The notes under the pieces are model-generated. The model was not told the DNA's origin and ran no database searches. It was given only the letters and a program-made list of their open reading frames with translations. A DNA stretch of 64,000 nucleotides. Origin: Bryobacterales bacterium (GTDB lineage: Bacteria; Acidobacteriota; Terriglobia; Bryobacterales; Bryobacteraceae). Made by a program: the position numbers and the translations under genes. How positions within the stretch are numbered: position 1 is the stretch's first letter; every line of letters starts with the position of its first letter. The stretch lies in assembly GCA_020846745.1 (NCBI GenBank), contig JADLDI010000052.1:1-64000 (forward strand), read 5' to 3'. Shown in pieces: positions 48,970-57,782 of this stretch.

Positions 48970-49482
48970 CTACTGAGCAGCGCTTTTGGCGGCTTCCAGG
49001 GCGGTTTCGTAGTTGGGGAAGTCCGCTACTTCCTTAACGTATTCGGCGTGCACGACTTTGTTGTTTTTGTCGACGACGAAGATCGCGCGGCTGAGAATGC
49101 GAAGTTCCTTAATGAGGGTGCCGTAGGCTTCGCCGAAGCTGCCGGAGCGGTGGTCGGATACCATCTTCACCTTGTCGACGCCGAAGGCTCCGCACCAACG
49201 TTTTTGGGCGAAGGGGAGGTCCATTGAGAAGGTATAGATGTCGACGCCTTCCATTTTGGCGGCCTCTTCATTGAAGCGGCGTGTTTGGGCATCGCAGACT
49301 GGGGTATCGAGCGAGGGCACGACGCTGAAGATGCGAACGCTGTTTCCGGTGGAGCCGAGCGTAACGGGTTGCAGGCTGGTATCGACTGCTTCGAACGCAG
49401 GCGCCTGGTCGCCGGGGTGGAGTTCAGGTCCTACGAGAGTGAGAGGGTTACCGCGCAAAGTGGTCGCGCCTGATCTTTCCAT
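48970..49482 (-). CDS. tpx: thiol peroxidase
   Basis: A 170-residue atypical 2-Cys peroxiredoxin that reduces hydroperoxides using thioredoxin. The motif FSVVPSLDTPVCDAQTRRF carries the peroxidatic Cys63; the resolving Cys97 is in AQKRWCGAFG, the standard Tpx pair. ARG in ILSRAIFVVDKNNKVVH completes the active site. ATG 49482 has AAAAGGAGAT upstream. It lies 33 bases after a thioredoxin-domain protein gene, so the two may be co-expressed for redox defence. Confidence 0.95.
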   Translation of the reverse strand: MERSGATTLRGNPLTLVGPELHPGDQAPAFEAVDTSLQPVTLGSTGNSVRIFSVVPSLDTPVCDAQTRRFNEEAAKMEGVDIYTFSMDLPFAQKRWCGAFGVDKVKMVSDHRSGSFGEAYGTLIKELRILSRAIFVVDKNNKVVHAEYVKEVADFPNYETALEAAKSAAQ

Positions 49483-49515
49483 GAGTATCTCCTTTTAACT
49501 TGAATAATAGTGCAA

Positions 49516-51591
49516 CTACACGAGTAGGGGCGCCAGTTGGGCCGGGTCGGTGACCGGTAACTGGCACGCGAAATTCTCACAAACATACGCGGCGGCTTTG
49601 CCATCGATGGGGGTCATCGGCTGCGTATGGGGCAGCAGTTCGCCATCCGCTAGCAATAGAATACGATGTGCAACGAAGTGGCGGTGGACCTCGGCCAGCA
49701 GCGCATCGAGATCTTCGCTGCCGGGCTTGCCGGCGAGTACGATTTGCTTGGGTTTCGTTTGAGAGAACATCAGCGCCACGATCAATTGCGGGGTGGCGTG
49801 GGGAACGGTGCGGAGGCGTTGGGCGAAGGCTTTCAAGCAGCGCTCGGCGGATTCGCGGAAGCTGCCGGCGGCGGTCATTTCGGCCAGGCGAAGCAGCAGA
49901 GTGGCTGCGCCGGAGTTACCGGAAGGCTCGGCACCGTCGTAATCGTCTTTCATGCGCATGACGAGTGTTGGATCTTCGCCGGCAGTGCTGTAGAAGCCTC
50001 CGCCCTGCTTGTCCTCAAAGCGGTCGACCATTTCCGCCGCTAACCGGATGGCTTCGCTGAGATAGCGCTCCTCCAATGTGCACTCGTACAGGTCGACAAG
50101 TGATGAGGCGAAGAAGGCGTAGTCGTCGAGGAAGCCTGGAATCGCCGCATCGCCTTCGCGGAAACGGCGGAGGAGTGTGGGCTGCGACATCCGTTCGAGA
50201 ATGAAATCGGCTGCGCCTTTGGCGGCGGTAAGGTAGCGGGGCTGATTCAATACCTGGCCGCCGAGGGCGAAGGCAGAGATCATCAAGCCGTTCCAACTGG
50301 TCAGGATCTTATCGTCAAGGTGCGGGCGGACACGCTTGTTACGGGCGCGCATCAGCTTGGCTGTGGCATCATCCAGAGCCTTGACGAGTTCGGCCTCATT
50401 GACGCTAAAGCGGCGGGCCGTTTCGGCAACGGTGCGAGCCTCAAACAGAATGTTGCGGCCCGTGAACTCGCCGTGAGGATCGTTTCGAACGTTGCCGTCG
50501 CGCTCGACACCGTAACGGAAGTTAAACCATTCGGCGGCCTGCGGACCGAGCACTTCTTCGATCTCGGCAGCGGTGAAGATGTAGAACGCGCCTTCTCCTT
50601 TCTCGGTGGGAACGCGGGAGTCGATTACGCTATCGGCATCTTCGGCGGAATAGAACGCGCCGCCTTCGTGCGTCATGTCGCGAAGCACGTATTCGAGAAT
50701 GTCTTGGGCTACTTGAGCGAAGAACGGGTCGCCGGAGATCTGGAAGGCTTCCAGATAAGAGACGGCGAGCTGTCCCTGGTCGTAGAGCATCTTCTCAAAG
50801 TGCGGTACGAACCAGCGCTCGTCGACCGAGTAGCGATGAAAGCCGCCGCCTAGCTGGTCGTTCATGCCACCGCGGGCCATTTCGCGGAGCGTATGGAGCG
50901 CCATGTCGAGCGCTTCCCGGTTGCCGGATTTCTTGTAGTAGCGGAAGAGGAAATTGAAGGTGACGGGCCGGGGAAATTTCGGGGCCTGACCGAAGCCACC
51001 GAGCTTAGAGTCGTAGCTGCGGCGGAAGACGGCAAAGCAAGTATCGGCAATGGAGCCGTCCAGCCAACCGGCGCCTGGTTCCCACTCGGCCTGCTTCCGC
51101 AATTCGGCCACGATGTCGTGGCTCGACTGAATAATGCGCTGCCGGTCAGACAGCCAGGCGTTGGCAATATATTCGAGAATCGACTTGAAGCCGGGACGGC
51201 CGTAGCGGTTGTCGGGCGGGAAATAGGTGCCGCCGAAGAATGGTTTAAGGTCGGGCGTGAGCCAGACGGACATGGGCCAGCCGCCACTGCCGCTGGTGGC
51301 CTGGACGAATGCCATATAGATGCGATCGATGTCGGGGCGCTCTTCACGGTCGAGTTTGATCGGCACGAACGAACGGTTCAGGACGGCGGCCACTTCCTCA
51401 CTTTCGAAGGATTCGCGTTCCATGACGTGACACCAGTGGCAGGTGGAGTAGCCGATCGAGAGGAATATGGGCTTATCTTCGGCGCGCGCCTTGGCAAAGG
51501 CCGCATCGCCCCAGGGGTACCAGTCGACGGGGTTGTGGGCGTGTTGGAGGAGATAGGGAGACTTCTCGTCGGCGAGGCGGTTGGTGTACAT
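49516..51591 (-). CDS. yyaL: thioredoxin-domain protein of the YyaL/DUF255 family
   Basis: A 691-residue cytoplasmic protein. The N-terminal thioredoxin-like domain contains [16 protein letters not shown] and [19 protein letters not shown] with Cys51 and Cys54 in a CxxC site, then [13 protein letters not shown] and [22 protein letters not shown]. The rest is an (alpha/alpha)6 barrel similar to N-acylglucosamine epimerases ([51 protein letters not shown]). Length and order match the family (human SPATA20, Bacillus YyaL). The biochemical role is unsettled. Confidence 0.93.
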   Translation of the reverse strand: MYTNRLADEKSPYLLQHAHNPVDWYPWGDAAFAKARAEDKPIFLSIGYSTCHWCHVMERESFESEEVAAVLNRSFVPIKLDREERPDIDRIYMAFVQATSGSGGWPMSVWLTPDLKPFFGGTYFPPDNRYGRPGFKSILEYIANAWLSDRQRIIQSSHDIVAELRKQAEWEPGAGWLDGSIADTCFAVFRRSYDSKLGGFGQAPKFPRPVTFNFLFRYYKKSGNREALDMALHTLREMARGGMNDQLGGGFHRYSVDERWFVPHFEKMLYDQGQLAVSYLEAFQISGDPFFAQVAQDILEYVLRDMTHEGGAFYSAEDADSVIDSRVPTEKGEGAFYIFTAAEIEEVLGPQAAEWFNFRYGVERDGNVRNDPHGEFTGRNILFEARTVAETARRFSVNEAELVKALDDATAKLMRARNKRVRPHLDDKILTSWNGLMISAFALGGQVLNQPRYLTAAKGAADFILERMSQPTLLRRFREGDAAIPGFLDDYAFFASSLVDLYECTLEERYLSEAIRLAAEMVDRFEDKQGGGFYSTAGEDPTLVMRMKDDYDGAEPSGNSGAATLLLRLAEMTAAGSFRESAERCLKAFAQRLRTVPHATPQLIVALMFSQTKPKQIVLAGKPGSEDLDALLAEVHRHFVAHRILLLADGELLPHTQPMTPIDGKAAAYVCENFACQLPVTDPAQLAPLLV

Positions 51592-51606
51592 GAAGGTGAG
51601 GGGGCC

Positions 51607-51920
51607 TTAAAAGACCAGTGTAGCGGAGGGGCCGGCAATCAATACTAAACAATATGGGTTCCGGGTGTGGGGATCAGGGGAAAAACGGAGTCGCAAATTG
51701 GGTTCGTTCCGCACGGATTGCTGCAGAGCGGTCTGGTAGCCGGTTTTGGCGTACTGGCTGATGAGGAAGTTGATGGAGATATCGACGTTGGCAGCGTCGT
51801 CGTGTATTTCGGCGGCTACGGACGGGGGGAAGTGGGTGAGGATGTCGTCGGATGGTGGGGGAGTTCGTTTCGCAAAATGTTGAAAACAGGACGGAGACCT
51901 GAGTTTACAGACATCTGATT
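51607..51920 (-). pseudogene. coding-like frame without a start codon, probable gene remnant
   Basis: In the 351-base gap 51592-51942 the minus strand holds an open frame ending at TAA 51607-51609. It reads like protein over about 80 residues (PPPSDDILTHFPPSVAAEI, HDDAANVDISINFLISQYAKTGY, QTALQQSVRNEPNLRLRF), with the antisense strand showing the Gly/Asp/Glu/Val-rich pattern expected of a shadow, but there is no ATG, GTG or TTG before its middle. I do not recognise the family. It also contains two GTTCGTT-type repeats (51695 and 51858). A decayed gene end is the best explanation. Confidence 0.35.
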
Positions 51921-51942
51921 TTTGACGGACCGGGGTGTGCGT

Positions 51943-52932
51943 TTACTCCGGCAGTTGGAGTTCACACAGGGTGGTTTCGTTGGGCTTGACGGCGGCGAGT
52001 GTGGAGGCGGAGACCGGTTTCGAATTGACTATGGCCTTGATTACAAGCTTGTACTGGCCGGGCGGAAGATCGAGGACGGAGGCCGTTGACCTGGCCGCAG
52101 GGTCCGAATCGGTGGCGACGGTGGCGGACTTTGAGAGAACGATCACTTCGAAGCGCCCGCCGTCGGCTTTGGTTGCGTTGGAAACGTTGATTTGGATGCC
52201 TCCTGGTTTGGTGGCGGCGGCTTCGTCCTGTTTCTGCTTTTGAACCTGGGCCTTCAGGGCTTCGAGCTGCGCCTTGATGTCCTTTTCCATTTGGGCGATG
52301 TTGTTCTGGAACTCGGTCGCCCATTCCTGGGTTTCCTGGAGGACCATCGATTCGACGGAGAGCCGGAACTCCTTTGCGCGTTGGATGAGCGGAGTCAATT
52401 GTTCGACGGTAGGGTCTTTGGGGAGATGGGCGACGAGGGCGGTCCAATCCATGCGGAATTCCTCCAGCGCTTTGCGAATGGAGGTGGCTGTAATCACATA
52501 TCGCGCCCAGCCGGTGGAGAAGCCAAAGGCACGGTCGATGCCGAGGAGGGCCGCGGCGAGGCCAACGAGGAACGAGGGCCAGAGATTGAAGGCGGGCGAT
52601 TCGGTCAGCGCCTTACCGAAAATAATGCCGGCCACCGGAACAAGCCCCCCAGCGGCGGTCAGCATAATTGCGGCCAATTGGACCATTCTGGACAGGCGCG
52701 CCTTCCAGCGCTTGTTGGTCCAGTACCAGTTGGTGGATCGCTCGGCCTCGTTCGCAACGTAGTCGAAGACGGCTGTCAGGGACTTGCTCACGTCAGTGGG
52801 GTCCCATACGAGAGACTTACTATCCGACGCAGAAATGTCGGTTTCCGGGGCCGGGTTCCGCTTGCTCAAAAGGAACCATAGAAGCGCAACCACACCCAGG
52901 GCCGGAATCAGATACAACGGGTTTTCGAGCAC
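51943..52932 (-). CDS. SLATT-like membrane protein
   Basis: A 329-residue protein from GTG 52932. Membrane segments at about 5-23, 84-106 and 117-135. The block NEAERSTNWYWTNKRWKARLSRMVQLAAIML, then FLVGLAAALLGIDRAFGFSTGWARYVITATSIRKALEEFRMDW resembles SLATT domains, two-helix membrane effectors often tied to nucleotide-signalling defence systems. A coiled coil (about 205-245, Lys/Gln/Glu-rich) and a beta-rich C-terminal domain (GRFEVIVLSKSA to CELQLPE) follow. No SMODS, SLOG or other sensor gene is adjacent. The similarity is by pattern; alternatives are a generic membrane protein. Confidence 0.6.
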   Translation of the reverse strand: MLENPLYLIPALGVVALLWFLLSKRNPAPETDISASDSKSLVWDPTDVSKSLTAVFDYVANEAERSTNWYWTNKRWKARLSRMVQLAAIMLTAAGGLVPVAGIIFGKALTESPAFNLWPSFLVGLAAALLGIDRAFGFSTGWARYVITATSIRKALEEFRMDWTALVAHLPKDPTVEQLTPLIQRAKEFRLSVESMVLQETQEWATEFQNNIAQMEKDIKAQLEALKAQVQKQKQDEAAATKPGGIQINVSNATKADGGRFEVIVLSKSATVATDSDPAARSTASVLDLPPGQYKLVIKAIVNSKPVSASTLAAVKPNETTLCELQLPE

Positions 52933-52978
52933 AGGCTAGAGATATATCAAAGCGCACCGAAAAACAAGGGGCGCGATG

Positions 52979-54691
52979 TTACCGTGCGGAGGCGGGCCGG
53001 TTGGGGGAGACTTTGGCGTAGATACGGAACCGCTCGTGGGGAACGATTTCGATGACGTCGCCTATCGGCGTCCATTCGCCGGATTGGAGGAAGCGCTTCT
53101 TGATCTGGCCGACCTTCAGGTTGGCATAGTGGGGCAGATTCCGCTCTAACCAGGCGATGGTGGAGTCTTCGGGGAAAGTGAGATAGTCGAGATGCTTACG
53201 ACTTTCGTTGAGAAGGTATTCGATTTTGGCGGTGTCGTCAACTCCCTTCACTTCCTGCTCCCAGACGATGGGAACGGCGGGGGAGAACTGGTTTTCGAGC
53301 GGAGTGAGCCAGAGGGTTCCTTGGGGGTCGCGCACACCGCCGTTCTTGAGAAGCCCTTCGTATTCATAGACGAGAACGTTGCGTAGGAGCGAGGCCTGGA
53401 GGGTCCCAATGTGGGTGGTCATGAAGCGGATCTCAGGTGCGGCGCCGGCATCGGCTTTGAGCAAGTCGATGGTTTTGCGCATGCCGGCCATGGGCGGCAG
53501 GTTAGCGGTATCTCTGGCGGGCACCCGCGCGGCGCTGTAGAGGCAGGTGGTAACGATGGCGCAGGCGGCGATCGCGCGGAGGAAGCTCCATGACTTGGGT
53601 CCCTGGACATTGACGGGCGCCAGTGCAAATAGAGTGAAGCCGAACACGGCGGGCATGCAGACAAACGGATTGGGTCCGGCGCCACGCAAAACGAGGAACA
53701 GGAGCGGGGCGAGGCCGAGATACAGCAGTTTCCAATCGATGAGGCGGAGAGACCTGCGCACGCCCGTATCGAGAATGCCCGTCAACAGCGCGAAAGCCAA
53801 AACTAAGGCTGGATAGAAACCAATGTGACGATAGGCGAGCCGGAAATGAATTACACTTTCGCGAAGCGGAAGTTTCGCATTCGCATCGGCATTCCAGACC
53901 ACGTAATAGTAGTGCAGATACTCATAGGTATAGAGCAGATAAGCAAGCGAGATGAGCGCGGCGGGAATCAGCATGACGCCGACACCGGCCAGGATGCGCC
54001 AGCGGCGGGCCGAGAAGCAGAGCCGGGCGAAGATAATCGGGCCAAGCATAATGGGCAGGTAAATCGCGGCCGTAGCACGAGTGAGGCAGGTAAGTCCCGC
54101 ACACACTCCGGCGGCCAGCCACCAGAGATAACTGTCACGCCAGTAAGTGAACAAGTAAAAGGTAACTGTGACGGAAGAGAGCAGGTAGAGGGAAAGGTCG
54201 AGACGGAAATCGGAGAGGCCGCCATTGTAATAAAAGATACCCTCGAAAGCGATAAAAGGGAGGGTGTAAACGACAGCCATCGCGGGATTGAGCCGGCGGC
54301 AGAAATGGAGATACGCAAACATGGCAAAAGCGAGAACGCTAAGCCAGATCATTTGCAGCCAAACTCCGAGGGCGCGCGTGACGGGAGTTTTGACGATGCC
54401 GAGTTTAGTGAGCAGTATTGTTTCAAACAGCGGTAGAGGCCCGGTGGAGTGAAGCGACGAGCGAAAGGCCGCGATGGCGCCTTGGGAGTTAGTGTCGCTT
54501 ACGGCAAGGGCAAGAGCGTTGTTATAAGGGGCGGAATCGAAGAAAGGAGCGAACTTCTCGTAGAAGAGGGAGTTCTGGCGCTGGGCGAAGAAACCGAGGC
54601 AAAGAAGCAGAATGCTCAGAACGGCAGCCGGACCGATCCAGTCAGGTACCGGCGGAACGGCGCCGGTCGGAGGAGGAGGAGGATTGCTCAA
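52979..54691 (-). CDS. polytopic membrane glycosyltransferase (GT39/ArnT-like)
   Basis: A 570-residue membrane protein with about ten to twelve hydrophobic segments and the arrangement of the PMT/ArnT-type GT-C family: a first loop with FAPFFDSAPYNNALAL (possible acidic sugar-lipid contact), GGLSDFRLDLSLYLL, LAAGVCAGLTCLTRATAAIYLP, and a soluble C-terminal domain (residues about 400-570). Its N-terminus is proline-rich and overlaps the glycosyltransferase-2 gene by 50 bases in another frame. The two probably act together, GT2 supplying the lipid-linked sugar that this enzyme transfers outside the membrane. Confidence 0.75.
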   Translation of the reverse strand: MSNPPPPPTGAVPPVPDWIGPAAVLSILLLCLGFFAQRQNSLFYEKFAPFFDSAPYNNALALAVSDTNSQGAIAAFRSSLHSTGPLPLFETILLTKLGIVKTPVTRALGVWLQMIWLSVLAFAMFAYLHFCRRLNPAMAVVYTLPFIAFEGIFYYNGGLSDFRLDLSLYLLSSVTVTFYLFTYWRDSYLWWLAAGVCAGLTCLTRATAAIYLPIMLGPIIFARLCFSARRWRILAGVGVMLIPAALISLAYLLYTYEYLHYYYVVWNADANAKLPLRESVIHFRLAYRHIGFYPALVLAFALLTGILDTGVRRSLRLIDWKLLYLGLAPLLFLVLRGAGPNPFVCMPAVFGFTLFALAPVNVQGPKSWSFLRAIAACAIVTTCLYSAARVPARDTANLPPMAGMRKTIDLLKADAGAAPEIRFMTTHIGTLQASLLRNVLVYEYEGLLKNGGVRDPQGTLWLTPLENQFSPAVPIVWEQEVKGVDDTAKIEYLLNESRKHLDYLTFPEDSTIAWLERNLPHYANLKVGQIKKRFLQSGEWTPIGDVIEIVPHERFRIYAKVSPNRPASAR

Positions 54692-55619
54692 AACCGATGG
54701 TCTCCCGAATGATGTAGTAAGGCCGCCGTTTCACCTCTTCGTAGACGCGGCCCACGTATTCGCCAATGATACCGATTGAGATGAGTTGGACACCACCGAA
54801 AAAGAAAATAGTGGTCAGGCCGAAAGGCCAGTCGAGGAAGGTCCGGCCGAGGATAAACCGGAAATAGAGTCCGGTGGCGGCGATAACGACGGAGCCCACG
54901 GATACGATAAATCCCATGAGGAATACAAATCGCAAGGGGACCGTGGAGAAGGCGATCAGACCGTCGAGGGCGAGTTTTACCAGGCCGTAGGTGCTAACTC
55001 TTGGATTGCCGTCATAACGTTGGCCGCGTTCGACTTCGATGCCAGTCTGGCGGAAGCCGGCAAAGGCGCGCAAGCCCGGAAAGTAGCGGTTGCGTTCGGG
55101 CATTGAGCGGAGTACGTCGAGTACTTTCCGGTCCAATAACGAGAAATTACCCGCGTCGAGCGGGATATTGACGCGGGCAGTGGAACGTTGCAGGCGATAG
55201 AAGGTACGGAAGAGCGCGCGCTTTAGAATGTTCTCTTTGCGTTTCACACGCACGGCGTAGACAATCTCGTAGCCTTCGCGCCATTTGGCGATCATGGCGG
55301 GAATCGCATCGGGATTGTCCTGGAGATCGCCGTCCATCACGATAACGGCCGCGCCGCTTGCCTGTTCGATGCCGGCGGTGAGAGCGGCCTGATGGCCGAA
55401 ATTGCGCGAAAGGTCCACTACGCGGAGGAAAGGAAAGTCAGCCCGCGCTTTCAGCAAAACTTGCAGGCTCTGATCCCAACTACCGTCGTTTACGTAGATA
55501 ACTTCCCATTGTCCCCCCACGAGATCAACAACCCGTTGGATCTGAGACAAGAGCTTAACAATCGTCGCCTGCTCGTTCAGAATGGGGACTACGACAGAAA
55601 AGTCAACCGGGGGTTTCAC
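54642..55619 (-). CDS. family 2 glycosyltransferase, polyprenyl-phosphate type
   Basis: A 325-residue GT-A enzyme with two C-terminal membrane helices, as in DPM1, GtrB and ArnC. Motifs: FSVVVPILNEQATI, VIYVNDGSWDQSL (nucleotide Asp), VVDLSRNFGHQAALTAGIEQA, VIVMDGDLQDNP (DxD-like), NFSLLDRKVLDVL and PERNRYFPGLRAF. Membrane segments lie near 230-255 and 268-290. Start is GTG 55619. It makes a polyprenyl-phosphate sugar for a GT-C transferase such as the next gene. The last about 16 codons (SSSSSDRRRSAGT) overlap that gene. Confidence 0.9.
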   Translation of the reverse strand: MKPPVDFSVVVPILNEQATIVKLLSQIQRVVDLVGGQWEVIYVNDGSWDQSLQVLLKARADFPFLRVVDLSRNFGHQAALTAGIEQASGAAVIVMDGDLQDNPDAIPAMIAKWREGYEIVYAVRVKRKENILKRALFRTFYRLQRSTARVNIPLDAGNFSLLDRKVLDVLRSMPERNRYFPGLRAFAGFRQTGIEVERGQRYDGNPRVSTYGLVKLALDGLIAFSTVPLRFVFLMGFIVSVGSVVIAATGLYFRFILGRTFLDWPFGLTTIFFFGGVQLISIGIIGEYVGRVYEEVKRRPYYIIRETIGFEQSSSSSDRRRSAGT

Positions 55620-55687
55620 CTGTTAGGACGATGGTAGCATGCGAGAACGAAAGTGATAGGATCGGTGAAAGTAAGGAGACCAGTGCC

Positions 55688-56644
55688 ATGAAACGCAGAG
55701 TCTTTGTAGGCGCCTCGCTTGCGACGAGCGCCGTGCGGCCGGTACCTGCCGCCGTCAAGGCCGGGGACATACCGATGCGGGTATTCGGCAAGACGGGACA
55801 GAAGTTGACGGTCATCGGCCAGGCGGGTGGGCGATTTCCGCTGATCAGTTTTCCCGAAGCGGTGGCGGTGACGCGGCGGGCCGTCGAACTCGGGATCAAC
55901 TACTTCGACAATGCGCGTGTGTACTGGGACGGCAAGTCGGAAGAGGTGTACGGCGAAGCGCTTAAAGACGTGCGTAAGAAGGTGTTCATCACCACGAAAG
56001 CCGTGGGGCGAACAAAGAAAGATGCCGAGGAGCAACTGCACCAGTCCTTGCGCGCGCTAAGAACCGATTACGTGGACCTGTGGCAGATGCACTCGTTAGC
56101 CGAACCGGAGGATGTGGACAAGATTTTTGGTCCGGGCGGCGCCATTGAGGCGTTTGAGTCGGCGAAGAAGGCGGGCAAGTGCCGATTCTTTGGGTTTACC
56201 GGGCATAAGGATCCGCACGTACACGCGGCAATGCTCAAAAAATACCAGCATTACGACACGATTTTGATGCCGCTGCATGCGGCGGACCCGAGCTATCTGA
56301 GCTTCGAAAAGATCGTGCTGCCGGAAGCGGTGAAGCGCGGCATGGGCATCCAGGGAATGAAGAACTTTGCGAATGCCAAGCTGTTGTCGATGCTGAGCGC
56401 CCGCGAGTGCCTGAGTTACGTGCTGAGCCTGCCGATTCACTGCACCGCAATCGGCTGCACGACCATCGGGCAGTTGGAAGACGATGTGCGGATCGCCCAG
56501 CAGTTCAAACCTTTTAGCGAAACGCAGATGGCGGAATTGCGCGACCGTGCTTCGAAGATCAAAGGGCCGAACACGGAAGACTGGAAACGCAACATCGAAG
56601 TCCGTGCCGGACTCGATCCGCGCCCTGAGTATCTTGGAGGTTAA
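55688..56644 (+). CDS. aldo/keto reductase, Tat-exported
   Basis: About 318 residues from ATG 55688, with AAGGAG upstream. MKRRVFVGASLATSA looks like a Tat signal. The AKR barrel shows FGKTGQKLTVIGQAGG, INYFDNARVYWDGKSEEVYGEAL (Asp, Tyr of the catalytic tetrad), KVFITTKAVG (Lys), YVDLWQMHSL (His), GFTGHKDPH and a C-terminal GCTTIGQLEDDVRIAQQF cofactor region. Many Bryobacteraceae have several exported AKR paralogues of unknown substrate. It is followed after two bases by a propeller gene, suggesting a two-gene operon. Confidence 0.85.
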   Translation: MKRRVFVGASLATSAVRPVPAAVKAGDIPMRVFGKTGQKLTVIGQAGGRFPLISFPEAVAVTRRAVELGINYFDNARVYWDGKSEEVYGEALKDVRKKVFITTKAVGRTKKDAEEQLHQSLRALRTDYVDLWQMHSLAEPEDVDKIFGPGGAIEAFESAKKAGKCRFFGFTGHKDPHVHAAMLKKYQHYDTILMPLHAADPSYLSFEKIVLPEAVKRGMGIQGMKNFANAKLLSMLSARECLSYVLSLPIHCTAIGCTTIGQLEDDVRIAQQFKPFSETQMAELRDRASKIKGPNTEDWKRNIEVRAGLDPRPEYLGG

Positions 56645-56646
56645 TC

Positions 56647-57462
56647 ATGTTACGGCGACATTTTCTGGCTGCGCTGCCTGTCTGTGGTTTACCGCTCTGG
56701 GCGAAAGATCAGATTCCGTTACGCAAGGTCAAAGTAGAACGCGCGTTCGACGCCCCATGCCAGCGTCCGAACGGCATGCAGGCAACTGCGGAAGGCCTGT
56801 GGATTCTGAATCAGGGATTCGACAACGCGCTCTACCTTGTCGACCATAACGGGAAATTGAAACAGAAGTTACCCACCGAATCTGTGGCGGGAAGCGGCGT
56901 GGGTTGGGACGGGACTAACTTGTGGGTGGCGTCTACTTATAGCGCCAAGATCCTGAAACTGGAGCGAAAAACGGGCAAGACGCTGGCGTCCTATGACACG
57001 CCCGGGGCGGGTGCGGTGAACTGGCCGAACCCGCGCAAGTCGCCTCTGGCGCCAAAAGAGACGGAACCAGTCAAGCCGGCAGCCGCTAAGGCAGAGGCAA
57101 AGAAGGGTCCGGCGCCGCGGCCGAAAACCGGAGCGCACGGCATCGAGTACAAAGACGGCAAGCTGTACATCGCCGTGCCGCCGTCGGCGACGATTTACCG
57201 GATCAACCCGAACGGTTTCAAAGTGGAAAGCCAATTCAAGACGGCGGGCGACCGTCCGCACGGGCTGGGGTGGGAAGGCGACTGGTTGTGGTGCGCCGAT
57301 TCGAACGCCAATGCGTTCCATAAGTACGACCGCAACTCCGGCAAGGTCCACGAGATGATTCAGTTGTCGGACCGCGATCCGCTGCCGCACGGCATGACGA
57401 TCTGGCAGGGCGTGATGTGGTATTGCGACGACGTCGGCGTGGTTTGCAAGATGAAACTGTGA
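56647..57462 (+). CDS. exported beta-propeller protein (NHL/SMP-30-like)
   Basis: A 271-residue protein with an RRHFLAALPVCGLPLWA leader and GGAGG just upstream. Repeats such as EGLWILNQGFDNALYLVDHNGKL, TNLWVASTYSAKILKLERKTGKT, GKLYIAVPPSATIYRINPNGFKV, DWLWCADSNANAFHKYDRNSGKV form blades of an NHL/YVTN-type propeller, interrupted by a Lys/Pro/Ala-rich linker (residues about 130-160). Only four to five blades are evident. Probably a periplasmic binding or sensor-like protein. Confidence 0.7.
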   Translation: MLRRHFLAALPVCGLPLWAKDQIPLRKVKVERAFDAPCQRPNGMQATAEGLWILNQGFDNALYLVDHNGKLKQKLPTESVAGSGVGWDGTNLWVASTYSAKILKLERKTGKTLASYDTPGAGAVNWPNPRKSPLAPKETEPVKPAAAKAEAKKGPAPRPKTGAHGIEYKDGKLYIAVPPSATIYRINPNGFKVESQFKTAGDRPHGLGWEGDWLWCADSNANAFHKYDRNSGKVHEMIQLSDRDPLPHGMTIWQGVMWYCDDVGVVCKMKL

Positions 57463-57706
57463 TTTGCGATAGCGAGATCCCGCGCGCGGCGGTCCCGTTG
57501 CTGCAGCACGCGCTCGATACTTACGCAAGCGAAACATATTTTGGCGGCGCGTGCTGCATACGGCGCATCACCGGACGCAGCTTACAACGTATCTGCGAAT
57601 GCTGAACAAGTCAGTACCGTCTACTTACGGACCAACAGCCGACGTAACTTGGGCGGGTGCGGATCCGACGAACACTGTCGCGGCGGCGGAACGCGGCCGG
57701 AAGTGA
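57459..57706 (+). pseudogene. DinB-family remnant with an internal deletion
   Basis: Beginning at GTG 57459 (overlapping the previous stop as GTGA) the frame reads PLLQHALDTYASET, the N-terminal helix of DinB-type four-helix proteins. About 75 bases later, in another frame, comes HTAHHRTQLTTYLRMLNKSVPSTYGPTADVTW, the typical DinB C-terminal helix, ending at TGA 57704. The metal-binding HHR is kept, but the middle two helices (about 100 residues) are missing and the frame is broken near 57535-57545. Not translated as one protein. Confidence 0.7.
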
Positions 57707-57782
57707 GCTGAACGGACTTGCATGATCGGTAGACTGATCGCCGGCGCGGCGGCATCGAGGAGGTCGCCGTGGGAGGCAAGCC

